From Hyphomicrobiales bacterium (GTDB lineage: Bacteria > Pseudomonadota > Alphaproteobacteria > Rickettsiales > JACKKO01): a DNA stretch of 64,000 bases. The translations under genes were made by a program, and so were the position numbers. Below are positions 33,529-41,201 of the stretch, piece after piece (position 1 is the first letter of the stretch; the number at the start of each line of letters is the position of its first letter). The DNA is taken from assembly GCA_024236395.1 (NCBI GenBank), contig JACKKO010000001.1:1-64000 (forward strand). Reading direction: 5' to 3'. A model generated the notes under the pieces. That model had not been told where the DNA came from. It did no database searches and worked only from the letters and a program-made list of their open reading frames with translations.

Positions 33529-36042
33529 CTAGACGAAGTCGCCAGAGGCCAGGTCACCCGCAGTGACACCTGCCAGTTTGGCAATGACTTCAATTTCGCC
33601 AGAGTCAACGTCACCGCCGCTATCCACGGTGTCATCCCAGCGCCACAGCACCACGTTACCGGAACCATCGTTGATGGCGAAGATCATGACATCATCCGCT
33701 GTCGCCGTGTAGTTCAGGTTGCCAATGACGTTCGCAGCACCGGTTTGCGAGGTCGCGGTTTGACCGCTGATATCCACCGCAATCACTGTACCCGTCACTG
33801 CAGTACCCACTGCGGTAACCGACTGGAAGCTGATACCTGTCGTGGTACCATCAACCAGAGCCGTACCATTGTAATCAATGTTATCATCGGAGGTTGTTCC
33901 GCCCGCGTTGAAGTTATTGATTACGTCACAGGCTGTACTGGAAGTACCGGTCACATCCGCTTCCGCGAATATGAAGGTATCCACACCATCACCACCATCC
34001 ATGGTATCGTTACCCGTACCACCCGTGATGATATCGTTACCCGCACCACCGGACAGCACGTCGTCATTCGCACCACCGGTAATACTATCAGCACCGGAGC
34101 CACCGGTAATACTGTCATTACCGTTACCGCCGGAAATGGTATCGTTACCCGTACCACCTTCCACCGTATCGGCAGAGGTGCTACCCGTAACCGTGATGGC
34201 CACACCGTCTTTACCAACAACGCGGCTACCACCCACCAGCGTTACCGCGGAAGTGGTTCCGATAATCACATCATTGGTTGAGGTTACAGCGGAAGTATCG
34301 AGGCTGACCGCATCGTCACCCGCAATCTCCACACCGTGGCTGCCTGAAGTACCGGCCTTGTTAGTGGCATCAGAGGTTGCGACAAAGCTATCCGACAACA
34401 CCAGCGTGTCCGTTCCCGAACCACCGGTCAGCGAAATCACTTCAAAACCAACAGTGTTAGCCAGATCGGTGCCGTTAATAGCGTATTCCACCGCACCGGT
34501 CAGTGACAGGGTATCCGTACCCGAGCCACCAATTAGTGAATCATCAGTTGTCAGGTTATCGGCCGTGAATTTTACGACATCATTTCCGGCACCGCCATCA
34601 ATGAAGTTATCACCGGTGCTACCATCCAGCGTATCGTTACCATCACCACCGGAGATGGTTTCGTTACCACCGGCACCCGTGATGCTGTCGTCACCGGCAT
34701 CACCACTCAGGCTGGAATTACCAGCACCACCCGTGATGATGTCGTTCCCGGCACCACCGCTGACGGTATCATCACCAGCAGAGGTGGACAGGCTGTCATC
34801 ACCGTCACCACCACTGATGCTATCATCATTAGCACCACCGTCAATGGTATCATTCCCGGCACCACCGTTAATGGTGTCGTTATTGGCACCGCCGTCAATG
34901 GTGTCATCACCCAGGTTACCATTCAGACTATCAGCACCGGCACCACCGGAGATGGTATCGTTACCCTGACCGCCTTTCAGCGTATCCGCACCGGAACCAC
35001 CGACCAGGCTGTCATCACCCGCGTTACCATTAACACTCAGCGTACCCGTACCACCGCTGCCTGTGATGGTATCGTTACCATCACCGCCAACCACCGTGGT
35101 CACATCACTGTTTGTGGAACCCGGAGCAACGGTAATGCTGTCATTACCCGCACCGCCATCCACGTTATCGGAACCCGAGGAACTGCTAATGGTATCGTTG
35201 CCGTCACCACCAGTAATCACATCGGCACCGGTACCGCCCGTAATGCTGTCATCACCCAGGTCACCTCTCAGCGTATCATTCAGACCGCCACCGACGAGGG
35301 TATCATTCCCCTGGCCGCCGCGCAGACTATCACTACCTGCACCACCACCCATACTATCGTCACCGGCGTTACCGTTGACGTTAAAGGAAGAAGCGGCACT
35401 ACCCGCACCCGCCGTATTGAGAGAATCGTTACCGTCACCACCGTAGATCGTGATACCGGTCACCTGGCTTGCTGCCGTCACCGTGTCATCACCATTATCC
35501 CCGTAGATCACGTCATTACCGGTGCCGGCCGCAATCGAGTCGTTACCCTGGCCACCGCGCAGCGTTTCACTACCCGTACCACCCGTAATGGTATCGTTCC
35601 CGGCATTACCTTGAATGTAGCTGCTGCCGGAACCGCCCGTAATGGAATCGGCACCGTCACCACCATACAGCTTGTCGCTACCACCACCGCTGGTGATGGT
35701 ATCGTTACCACCCAGACCGAAGGCCAGGTCATTCACACCCGTACCGCTAATCGAGTTGCCTACACCGTCCAGCGAGGTATTGGTTGTATTGTCACCCACC
35801 GTCACTGTGCTGCTATCGGAGAAGACCAGCGTGCTGCTTGTCAGCGCTTCGTCCGTGAAGCTGCTGATCGTCACATTACCAAGCGGCGTGCTGATCGTTA
35901 GATTCCCGCCACTTTCGGACAGCGTAATGTCCGTTGCGGAAATCAGCGTGTTATTGAAAATATCAAACGTGAGGGTATCCGTACCCGCCACGAAGCTGCT
36001 TATCGTCGTTCCAACTACCGACGAAAAATTGTAATTTGCCAT
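33529..36042 (-). CDS. RTX calcium-binding repeat protein, secreted or S-layer-like
   Basis: 837 aa, acidic, rich in Gly/Asp/Asn/Thr/Ser and with a single cysteine (C705). Residues 1-100 form a beta-rich non-repeat head. Residues about 110-490 and 626-690 are RTX nonapeptide arrays of the GGxGNDTIxGG type, which bind calcium and fold after export. Residues 491-625 are a non-repeat insert. The C-terminal 140 residues lack repeats and end in a probable type I secretion signal (AKLAGVTAGDLASGDFV). There is no N-terminal signal peptide, as expected for type I secretion. The fold suits an S-layer or extracellular matrix protein; no protease or lipase domain is visible. No type I secretion genes lie in the window. 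It has its own terminator and a long leader, so it is monocistronic. Confidence 0.88.
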   Translation of the reverse strand: MANYNFSSVVGTTISSFVAGTDTLTFDIFNNTLISATDITLSESGGNLTISTPLGNVTISSFTDEALTSSTLVFSDSSTVTVGDNTTNTSLDGVGNSISGTGVNDLAFGLGGNDTITSGGGSDKLYGGDGADSITGGSGSSYIQGNAGNDTITGGTGSETLRGGQGNDSIAAGTGNDVIYGDNGDDTVTAASQVTGITIYGGDGNDSLNTAGAGSAASSFNVNGNAGDDSMGGGAGSDSLRGGQGNDTLVGGGLNDTLRGDLGDDSITGGTGADVITGGDGNDTISSSSGSDNVDGGAGNDSITVAPGSTNSDVTTVVGGDGNDTITGSGGTGTLSVNGNAGDDSLVGGSGADTLKGGQGNDTISGGAGADSLNGNLGDDTIDGGANNDTINGGAGNDTIDGGANDDSISGGDGDDSLSTSAGDDTVSGGAGNDIITGGAGNSSLSGDAGDDSITGAGGNETISGGDGNDTLDGSTGDNFIDGGAGNDVVKFTADNLTTDDSLIGGSGTDTLSLTGAVEYAINGTDLANTVGFEVISLTGGSGTDTLVLSDSFVATSDATNKAGTSGSHGVEIAGDDAVSLDTSAVTSTNDVIIGTTSAVTLVGGSRVVGKDGVAITVTGSTSADTVEGGTGNDTISGGNGNDSITGGSGADSITGGANDDVLSGGAGNDIITGGTGNDTMDGGDGVDTFIFAEADVTGTSSTACDVINNFNAGGTTSDDNIDYNGTALVDGTTTGISFQSVTAVGTAVTGTVIAVDISGQTATSQTGAANVIGNLNYTATADDVMIFAINDGSGNVVLWRWDDTVDSGGDVDSGEIEVIAKLAGVTAGDLASGDFV
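33973..34167 (-). repeat. RTX nonapeptide repeat array 2
   Basis: A second run of the same unit (TGNDTISGGNGNDSITGG and following, residues about 626-690), separated from array 1 by about 135 non-repeat residues. Confidence 0.88.
34573..35715 (-). repeat. RTX nonapeptide repeat array 1
   Basis: Tandem degenerate copies of about 27 bases encode GGxGNDxUx units (residues about 110-490 of the RTX protein). The repeat is at protein level; the DNA copies differ at third positions. The array also creates long spurious plus-strand frames. Confidence 0.9.
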
Positions 36043-36254
36043 GAATCTAACCCCTTATGTTAAATTACAGTTTACACCCAACTACCCTGCGGAACAGGGT
36101 ACGTGGGATATATACCGCGTCCCCCTCCCTCCACAGAAGGAAGAAATCACTACGTCATGTAGACGAATCGCGTTAAAAGTACAAGCACTTTTACACGCAA
36201 AGTTCAACAGATTTTGCCAATACAACATATTTACCACACCATAACGTGCCGCCA
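36043..36254 (-). promoter_or_regulatory. Long leader and promoter region of the RTX gene
   Basis: Non-coding. An AAGGGG ribosome-binding site lies eight bases before the RTX ATG. On the minus strand TTGAAC-18 bases-TGTACT (about 36210-36181) is a plausible promoter and would give a leader of about 130 bases. Two hairpins are visible: TAAAAGT/ACTTTTA around 36190 and ACCCTG/CAGGGT near 36095. These may affect mRNA stability or translation. The promoter call is tentative. Confidence 0.4.
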
Positions 36255-36287
36255 CAAAATAAAGCTGTTGCATTAATGCAACAAGCT
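36255..36287 (-). terminator. Terminator after the sulfotransferase gene
   Basis: On the minus strand AGCTTGTTGCAT / ATGCAACAGCT forms a stem around the palindrome GTTGCATTAATGCAAC (36282-36267), followed by TTATTTT. It overlaps the last bases of the sulfotransferase gene and ends the polysaccharide-export operon. Confidence 0.7.
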
Positions 36288-37785
36288 ACTTCATGCCACT
36301 TTCACCCTTTGGATAGCGTTCTTCCAAAACCATTCGCACTGATTCTGGCATCGCATATGTTGTGTTTTCAAACACACGTTTTTGCAATTCTGCATCCTGG
36401 ATGTCATCATATATCTTAGCCGAGATTCCCAAATGCTGACAGACCTTCTTCAGAAACTGACGCGGCTCCGTCTGTAACAGCTCAAATGGCAGCACACAGA
36501 ACTGACTCTCCGGGAATACGGATTTCCAGCGCACCAGAATTCCTGCATAATCCCCTCGCTGGCGTGAGGCGTCAGAGATTACATGCCGCTCAAACCACTC
36601 CGGCGGCGTGGTCTCTGGCTTCCGCCCCTGTTTCGTTAAATCCATCAGCGCATGCGACCAGGCCCGCTCCATAGGATCACGGGTGATGAACAGAATCCGT
36701 AATTTCGGATTTAACGCATAGATCTCTTTTATACGCTCCCGGCTAAGCAATGCATAGGCCGGCGTAATCTCACCCTGCACTTTCCCGGTTTCGGTAAAGT
36801 GGGAGCAATACCATTCTACCCCCCGCGCGTGATACATATCCCAGAAATGCATTTCTTTGGCTGGCATGTAGATATCCGGATGCCGTGCCAGTTGTGCATG
36901 CAGCCATGTCGTGCCTGCCTTCTGCGCACCGATACACAGAAAATCAGGTTTGTACTGCTTTTGTATCCGGCCAAATTTCGGCAAGGAGAATATCCGTTTC
37001 TTTTTCTGCACTTCCGTTTCTTGCCGGAGAACCGTTTCATAGAGCGCCTGATCCAGCTCGGTTAGTGTTTCGATTTTTCTTTGCAATCCCGGAGCAAGTG
37101 GCTCTGGTGGCCGGGGGGCAGCATTCAGCAGCGGTACCGCTGCATCATCAAACTGCCAGTCAAATATACGCTCCAGCCGTTCCACCATCTCAGGCAAATG
37201 CTCGGTTGTCCCGACCGCTGTGCACTGCTTTAGCCGCTCCTCTGCCAGATAAAACAAATCCGGCACATCAAGCGGCGTGTCGCCATAGGCCATTAACCGC
37301 CCGAGGCTAGGGGGTACTACCGGTTGGTCTTCATGATCCAGCACTTCCCTGGCCAGATTCCATGTTTCGGCGAGGTTCCGCGTCTGGAAGTTGGTCACCA
37401 GCTTTACCAAGGGCGGATATTCCAGCATCTCCTCCACGGAAACATCGCGTCCGGCAAAGACCGGGTGCATCCAGTGGCTTTGCTCGCGCTGAATATGCCG
37501 GCAATGCGAAACCGTTCGCGCCACCGGGTCACGCAACAGGGTAATTACCCGTGGCCGCGCGGGCAGATACGGCACCAGCGTCCAGCCCATATGCCCACGG
37601 ATAAAAAGGTATTCTCCCAATGTGTTGGCATCGCCCCGCCGGACAAACTCCGCCAGCTCGTGTGTCAGGTAAACCGGTGCAATTTCCTGCTCCGTAAACC
37701 GGGATTCCAGAAGCGTACGAAAGGATGTACCCGCCGTTTTAGCAATATGCAGGAAATAGATTTGCCGCCCGTTCCGTGTGTGCAT
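36286..37785 (-). CDS. Tandem two-domain sulfotransferase
   Basis: 499 aa with two complete PAPS-dependent sulfotransferase domains. Domain 1 (about 8-215) has the 5'-phosphosulfate loop FLHIAKTAGTSFR (11-23) and the 3'-phosphate motif VITLLRDPVARTVSH (80-94), as in heparan-sulfate 2-O type enzymes. Domain 2 (about 280-480) has FLCIGAQKAGTTWLHAQLA (282-300), EMHFWD and ILFITRDPMERAWSH (364-378), as in NodH/heparan N-sulfotransferase-like enzymes. A charged linker (QKKKRIFSLPKFGRIQKQ) joins them. The two domains belong to different subfamilies, so this is a fusion rather than a recent duplication. It follows wzt by nine bases in the operon PhyH-wzm-wzt-sulfotransferase, so the likely substrate is the exported surface polysaccharide, possibly at two positions. 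No membrane segment is seen; action is cytoplasmic. Confidence 0.88.
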   Translation of the reverse strand: MHTRNGRQIYFLHIAKTAGTSFRTLLESRFTEQEIAPVYLTHELAEFVRRGDANTLGEYLFIRGHMGWTLVPYLPARPRVITLLRDPVARTVSHCRHIQREQSHWMHPVFAGRDVSVEEMLEYPPLVKLVTNFQTRNLAETWNLAREVLDHEDQPVVPPSLGRLMAYGDTPLDVPDLFYLAEERLKQCTAVGTTEHLPEMVERLERIFDWQFDDAAVPLLNAAPRPPEPLAPGLQRKIETLTELDQALYETVLRQETEVQKKKRIFSLPKFGRIQKQYKPDFLCIGAQKAGTTWLHAQLARHPDIYMPAKEMHFWDMYHARGVEWYCSHFTETGKVQGEITPAYALLSRERIKEIYALNPKLRILFITRDPMERAWSHALMDLTKQGRKPETTPPEWFERHVISDASRQRGDYAGILVRWKSVFPESQFCVLPFELLQTEPRQFLKKVCQHLGISAKIYDDIQDAELQKRVFENTTYAMPESVRMVLEERYPKGESGMK

Positions 37786-37794
37786 GATAGCCCT

Positions 37795-39084
37795 TTATAG
37801 CCCCTTGATTGAGGCTTGTGCTTCAAAATCGACGGTACCAGTGGCCGTCAGCTCTGCCTCATCGGCCACCCGGAACATACAGGCATCCACAATCCGGTGC
37901 AGCATCACCCGCTCACCCTCCACCATGCCACTGCATCCGGCATTGGTAAAATAATTCCCCGGCAACAACCGGCAGCAAAAACGAAAGCAGACTTCCAGCA
38001 CCGTGCCTTCCGGTAGTGACGCAATGGCCTGCTTTTCGGTATGCGAGGTAGCACCCCCCAGCACCACGCCGCGCAGCGTCTTCAGATTCATGCCAAAGCG
38101 CACCCCGGAAGCCTCTTCCGTAAACGTGACCGTATAATGATACTGGTAAGTTTCGCCCCGCGTTAGTACATTGACTTCTTCCCCGGCCAGTGTCGTGATG
38201 CGTGGGTTAGAAATCTCCGCCCCGCGGGGAACATACGTGACCGTACTTTCCGGCTGCATCCCCGCATCCAGCTGGCCACCTTCCTCCACGCCCTCCTGGG
38301 GAACACCACCACGTATTGCCTCACGGATTTCCCCTACCTGCGCCTCCGGCGCAAACAGCAAACGGTGATACTGCCCGAGCACAGCCTTGGGCGATCCATC
38401 CATCAGCATCTCGCCGCCATCCATCAGGATGGCACGGGTACAGAGCTCCTGCACGGTCCCCGGCGCATGCGATACAAATAAGATCGTTGTGCCATTCTGC
38501 TGCATCTGCTGAATCCGGGAAAAGCATTTGCGCTGGAATGCCGCATCTCCCACCGAAAGCGCTTCGTCCACAATCAGAACCTCCGGGTCTGAGGCCACTG
38601 CTACGGCGAAGGCCAGCCGTACATACATCCCGCTGGAATAGGTTTTAACCGGTTGGGCAATATGCGCCGCATCAATGCCAGAAAACGTTACGATAGCATC
38701 GTATTTTTCGGTAATCTCCCGCCGGGACATCCCCAGCAGCGCTCCGTTCATATAAATATTCTCACAACCGGAAAATTCCGGGTTGAACCCCGCCCCCAGT
38801 TCCAGCAACGCCGAGATACGCCCATCTACCTTCACCGTCCCCCCGGTAGGAAACACCGTCCCACAGATCAGTTGCAGCAAGGTGGATTTACCCGAACCGT
38901 TCCTCCCCACAATCCCCACCGTTTCCCCACGCTTAATTGTCAAGTTCAGCGGCTTTAACGCTTCAAACGGGGTGAACCATTGCCTCCACCGGAAGATATA
39001 TTGTTTCAGCCGGTCAGACGGGTGGGCATAGAGAAAATACGTCTTGGAGAGGTTCTGGATGGTAATGGCCACATCAGAGCACAT
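37795..39084 (-). CDS. wzt: Polysaccharide ABC transporter ATP-binding protein (Wzt type)
   Basis: 429 aa from the ATG at 39084 (MCSDVAITIQNLSKTYFLYA), which overlaps the wzm stop by 11 bases; an earlier frame start only adds sequence inside wzm. Walker A VGRNGSGKST, signature TYSSGMYVRLAFAVAVASDP (the diverged motif of O-antigen/teichoic exporters), Walker B VLIVDEALSVGD. Residues about 270-429 form a Wzt_C-like beta-sandwich (ITTLAGEEVNVLTRGETYQY; FGMNLKTLRGVVLGG) that in relatives recognises the capped glycan end. Works with the Wzm permease to export a lipid-linked glycan across the inner membrane. Confidence 0.93.
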   Translation of the reverse strand: MCSDVAITIQNLSKTYFLYAHPSDRLKQYIFRWRQWFTPFEALKPLNLTIKRGETVGIVGRNGSGKSTLLQLICGTVFPTGGTVKVDGRISALLELGAGFNPEFSGCENIYMNGALLGMSRREITEKYDAIVTFSGIDAAHIAQPVKTYSSGMYVRLAFAVAVASDPEVLIVDEALSVGDAAFQRKCFSRIQQMQQNGTTILFVSHAPGTVQELCTRAILMDGGEMLMDGSPKAVLGQYHRLLFAPEAQVGEIREAIRGGVPQEGVEEGGQLDAGMQPESTVTYVPRGAEISNPRITTLAGEEVNVLTRGETYQYHYTVTFTEEASGVRFGMNLKTLRGVVLGGATSHTEKQAIASLPEGTVLEVCFRFCCRLLPGNYFTNAGCSGMVEGERVMLHRIVDACMFRVADEAELTATGTVDFEAQASIKGL

Positions 39085-39877
39085 CGGCAAACCCCCGTTG
39101 CGTTTTGCGGAACCAGACATAGCCTGAGATTGCCACCAATATGGAGACTGCCAGATATTTCAGCCACACACTCCATAGCGGCACCTGCCCCCACAGCGTC
39201 ACCCGGCGCAATTCATCCACGATATAGGAAAGCGGGTTGAAGTATACATAATCTCGCACCAATTCCGGCAAGGCCTCCGCGGGATAAAAGATCGTACTCA
39301 GAAATAGCAGGATGGTGGTCAGCACACTCATCAGCTGCGCAATATCACGCAGATACACCCCGAGCGAGGCCAGCCACCAGCCCACTCCCAGCATGAGCAC
39401 CACAAACGGGAGCAACACCACTGGCACATAAAGCGCTGTCCAGGGGATACTGCCCATGATCCAGAACATCCCGGCAAACAGCACCGCCAGCCCGACCAAA
39501 AACTGGAACCCGGCGCGCCCCACCAGCACCGGCATAAGCACCGGAAGAGGAAACACCACGCGTTTGACGTAATTACTATTGGAAAGAACCAGCGCAGGCG
39601 CTCCCATCAGGATTTCCGAGAACCAGCCATGTAGCAACAGGCCAGAGAACAGCATCAGGGAAAAACCGGCATTATTCTCCGCCGCAATCAACGGCGTCCC
39701 GCCCCAGCGCGCTTTAAATACAAACCCGAATACCAGCGTATACACGCCCAGCATCAAAAGCGGCGTTACCAGCGCCCAGAGCACCCCCAATACTGAGCCG
39801 CGATACCGGGCGGCGATCTCCCGCCGCGTCAGCGTCCATAACAGGAAGAACCGCGAAGAGTACGTACCCGCCGCCAT
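39074..39877 (-). CDS. wzm: Polysaccharide ABC transporter permease (Wzm type, ABC-2)
   Basis: 267 aa, six predicted membrane segments (for example VLWALVTPLLMLGVYTLVFG and VLLPFVVLMLGVGWWLASLG). The N-terminal LTRREIAARYRGSVLG is the typical amphipathic start of ABC-2 O-antigen permeases. The later motif YLRDIAQLMSVLTTILLFLS and the YFNPLSYIVDELRR block are also typical. Partner of the overlapping wzt. Located between the dioxygenase-like gene (nine bases upstream) and wzt. Confidence 0.93.
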   Translation of the reverse strand: MAAGTYSSRFFLLWTLTRREIAARYRGSVLGVLWALVTPLLMLGVYTLVFGFVFKARWGGTPLIAAENNAGFSLMLFSGLLLHGWFSEILMGAPALVLSNSNYVKRVVFPLPVLMPVLVGRAGFQFLVGLAVLFAGMFWIMGSIPWTALYVPVVLLPFVVLMLGVGWWLASLGVYLRDIAQLMSVLTTILLFLSTIFYPAEALPELVRDYVYFNPLSYIVDELRRVTLWGQVPLWSVWLKYLAVSILVAISGYVWFRKTQRGFADVL

Positions 39878-39886
39878 ATCAGGACG

Positions 39887-40765
39887 CTAGTACGCGCCCG
39901 CCTTTCCATCATCCAGCACAAAGTAATAGCCTTGTCCCTTATGCTGTTGTTTTACCGGCATATCAACACGGTGGTTGATCCCGCTATAATGTGTGATGAT
40001 CGTCCGGCGCTGAAGATTACGGTTTTTGGGCTCTGTTCCCCGATGCATCAGACGCGAATGCCAGATTAGCACATCGCCCTTTTCCGCCAGGAAATACTGC
40101 GACTTGATGCCTTTTTCCTTCACCTTGTCTTCAAAAAGCTGTGTGAGAAACCGTTCGGATTGTTTTGGCCAGGTTTCCTTCCCCCGCTCTTCCGGGGAGA
40201 TATATTCCAGTACCTTATCGCGCCGCACCAAATCCCATTTATGTGAGCCCGGTACATATTCAAACGGCCCGGCATCCGGATGAATCGTATCCAGCGCCAT
40301 CCACACCGCCACATACCAGCCAGCCACCCCCGGCGGGTTCAGATATTCATCCTGGTGCCAGTTGCGCTCGGTACTGACCCAGCCCGTCAGGTTCAGGTGC
40401 ATCCCCATAGGCTCGCCAAATAACTCTTCCAGCTTGCCTGTCAGCGGCTGATAAAGGCAAAGGTCTTTAATTTCCTCCACGTTCATGTACGGAATCGGCG
40501 TAGGATACCCGCCTGGCAAGTTTAGCCGTTCACGTTTCGCCACATAGGCGTCTACCAGATTCTCTGGCAGGAAATCTTTCAGAATGAGGAAGCCCTGATC
40601 GCGAAAAATTTTCTGGTCTACAGTCAGCTTGGAAATATCAAGCACCTTGCGGTCAATTAGCGGGATGCGATCATCCGGCATATCCTCCACCAGATCGTCC
40701 CAACGCGGCATCTGCTCCCATTTCGGGATGTCTGCCTGCGGCTGTTTCTTCAAGAATTTAAGCAT
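39887..40765 (-). CDS. Phytanoyl-CoA dioxygenase (PhyH) family Fe(II)/2-oxoglutarate oxygenase
   Basis: 292 aa from the ATG at 40765, chosen because AGAGG lies five bases upstream; a start five codons earlier lacks one. The iron-binding HxD is in NWHQDEYLNPPG, the distal histidine in WHSRLMHRGTEP, and the 2-oxoglutarate arginine in LQRRTIITHYSG. The region DAGPFEYVPGSHKWDLV is typical of PhyH proteins. First gene of the sulfotransferase/Wzm/Wzt operon, nine bases before wzm. A role in hydroxylating a sugar, lipid or small precursor of the exported glycan is inferred from position only. Confidence 0.85.
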   Translation of the reverse strand: MLKFLKKQPQADIPKWEQMPRWDDLVEDMPDDRIPLIDRKVLDISKLTVDQKIFRDQGFLILKDFLPENLVDAYVAKRERLNLPGGYPTPIPYMNVEEIKDLCLYQPLTGKLEELFGEPMGMHLNLTGWVSTERNWHQDEYLNPPGVAGWYVAVWMALDTIHPDAGPFEYVPGSHKWDLVRRDKVLEYISPEERGKETWPKQSERFLTQLFEDKVKEKGIKSQYFLAEKGDVLIWHSRLMHRGTEPKNRNLQRRTIITHYSGINHRVDMPVKQQHKGQGYYFVLDDGKAGAY

Positions 40766-40837
40766 ATGTGCCTCTGTCATATGGGTTAGGCATGCACGGA
40801 GTATTACCGGATATCACGCCAAGGGTCAATGCGGGCG

Positions 40838-41200
40838 CTAGCGCAGGAGTAATGGCATAGTTACCACGCCCCACACCAGCAAGGCCAGTACCACACTTAC
40901 CAGCACGGCGGCTGAAGCAGCATCCTTGGCCTTACCCGCCAGCGCGTGATGGTCTTTTGTCACCAGATCTACCACCGCTTCAACCGCGGTATTCATCAAC
41001 TCGACTACCATCACTAACAGAATCGCACCAAGGAGTAATACCTGTTCCGAAATGGATACCGGCATCCACCACACCAATGGCAGTGCAACGACTAATGCTA
41101 CCACCTCCAGCCGAAAAGCCTGTTCCGTTTGCCAGGAGGCCTTAAGCCCCATAAGAGCATAGGTGGTGGCTGCAATAAGTTTTATGACGACTTTATGCAT
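40838..41200 (-). CDS. dgkA: Diacylglycerol kinase (prokaryotic, DgkA)
   Basis: 120 aa, three membrane helices. The catalytic block VVELMNTAVEAVVDLVTKDH and AGKAKDAASAAVLV is complete. Recycles diacylglycerol to phosphatidate in the inner membrane; undecaprenol activity is possible in some members. It begins one base after the ileS stop, so it is cotranscribed with ileS. Confidence 0.95.
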   Translation of the reverse strand: MHKVVIKLIAATTYALMGLKASWQTEQAFRLEVVALVVALPLVWWMPVSISEQVLLLGAILLVMVVELMNTAVEAVVDLVTKDHHALAGKAKDAASAAVLVSVVLALLVWGVVTMPLLLR

Positions 41201-41201
41201 T

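Noticed and set aside
34573..35715. CRISPR-like periodic repeats of about 27 bases
   Set aside because: The periodicity comes from coding RTX nonapeptides; there are no constant repeats with unique spacers and no cas genes.
33745..36034. Long plus-strand frames opposite the RTX gene (for example 33878-34969)
   Set aside because: They are mirror readings of the repeat array (periodic Pro/Ser/Val patterns) with no independent coding signal.
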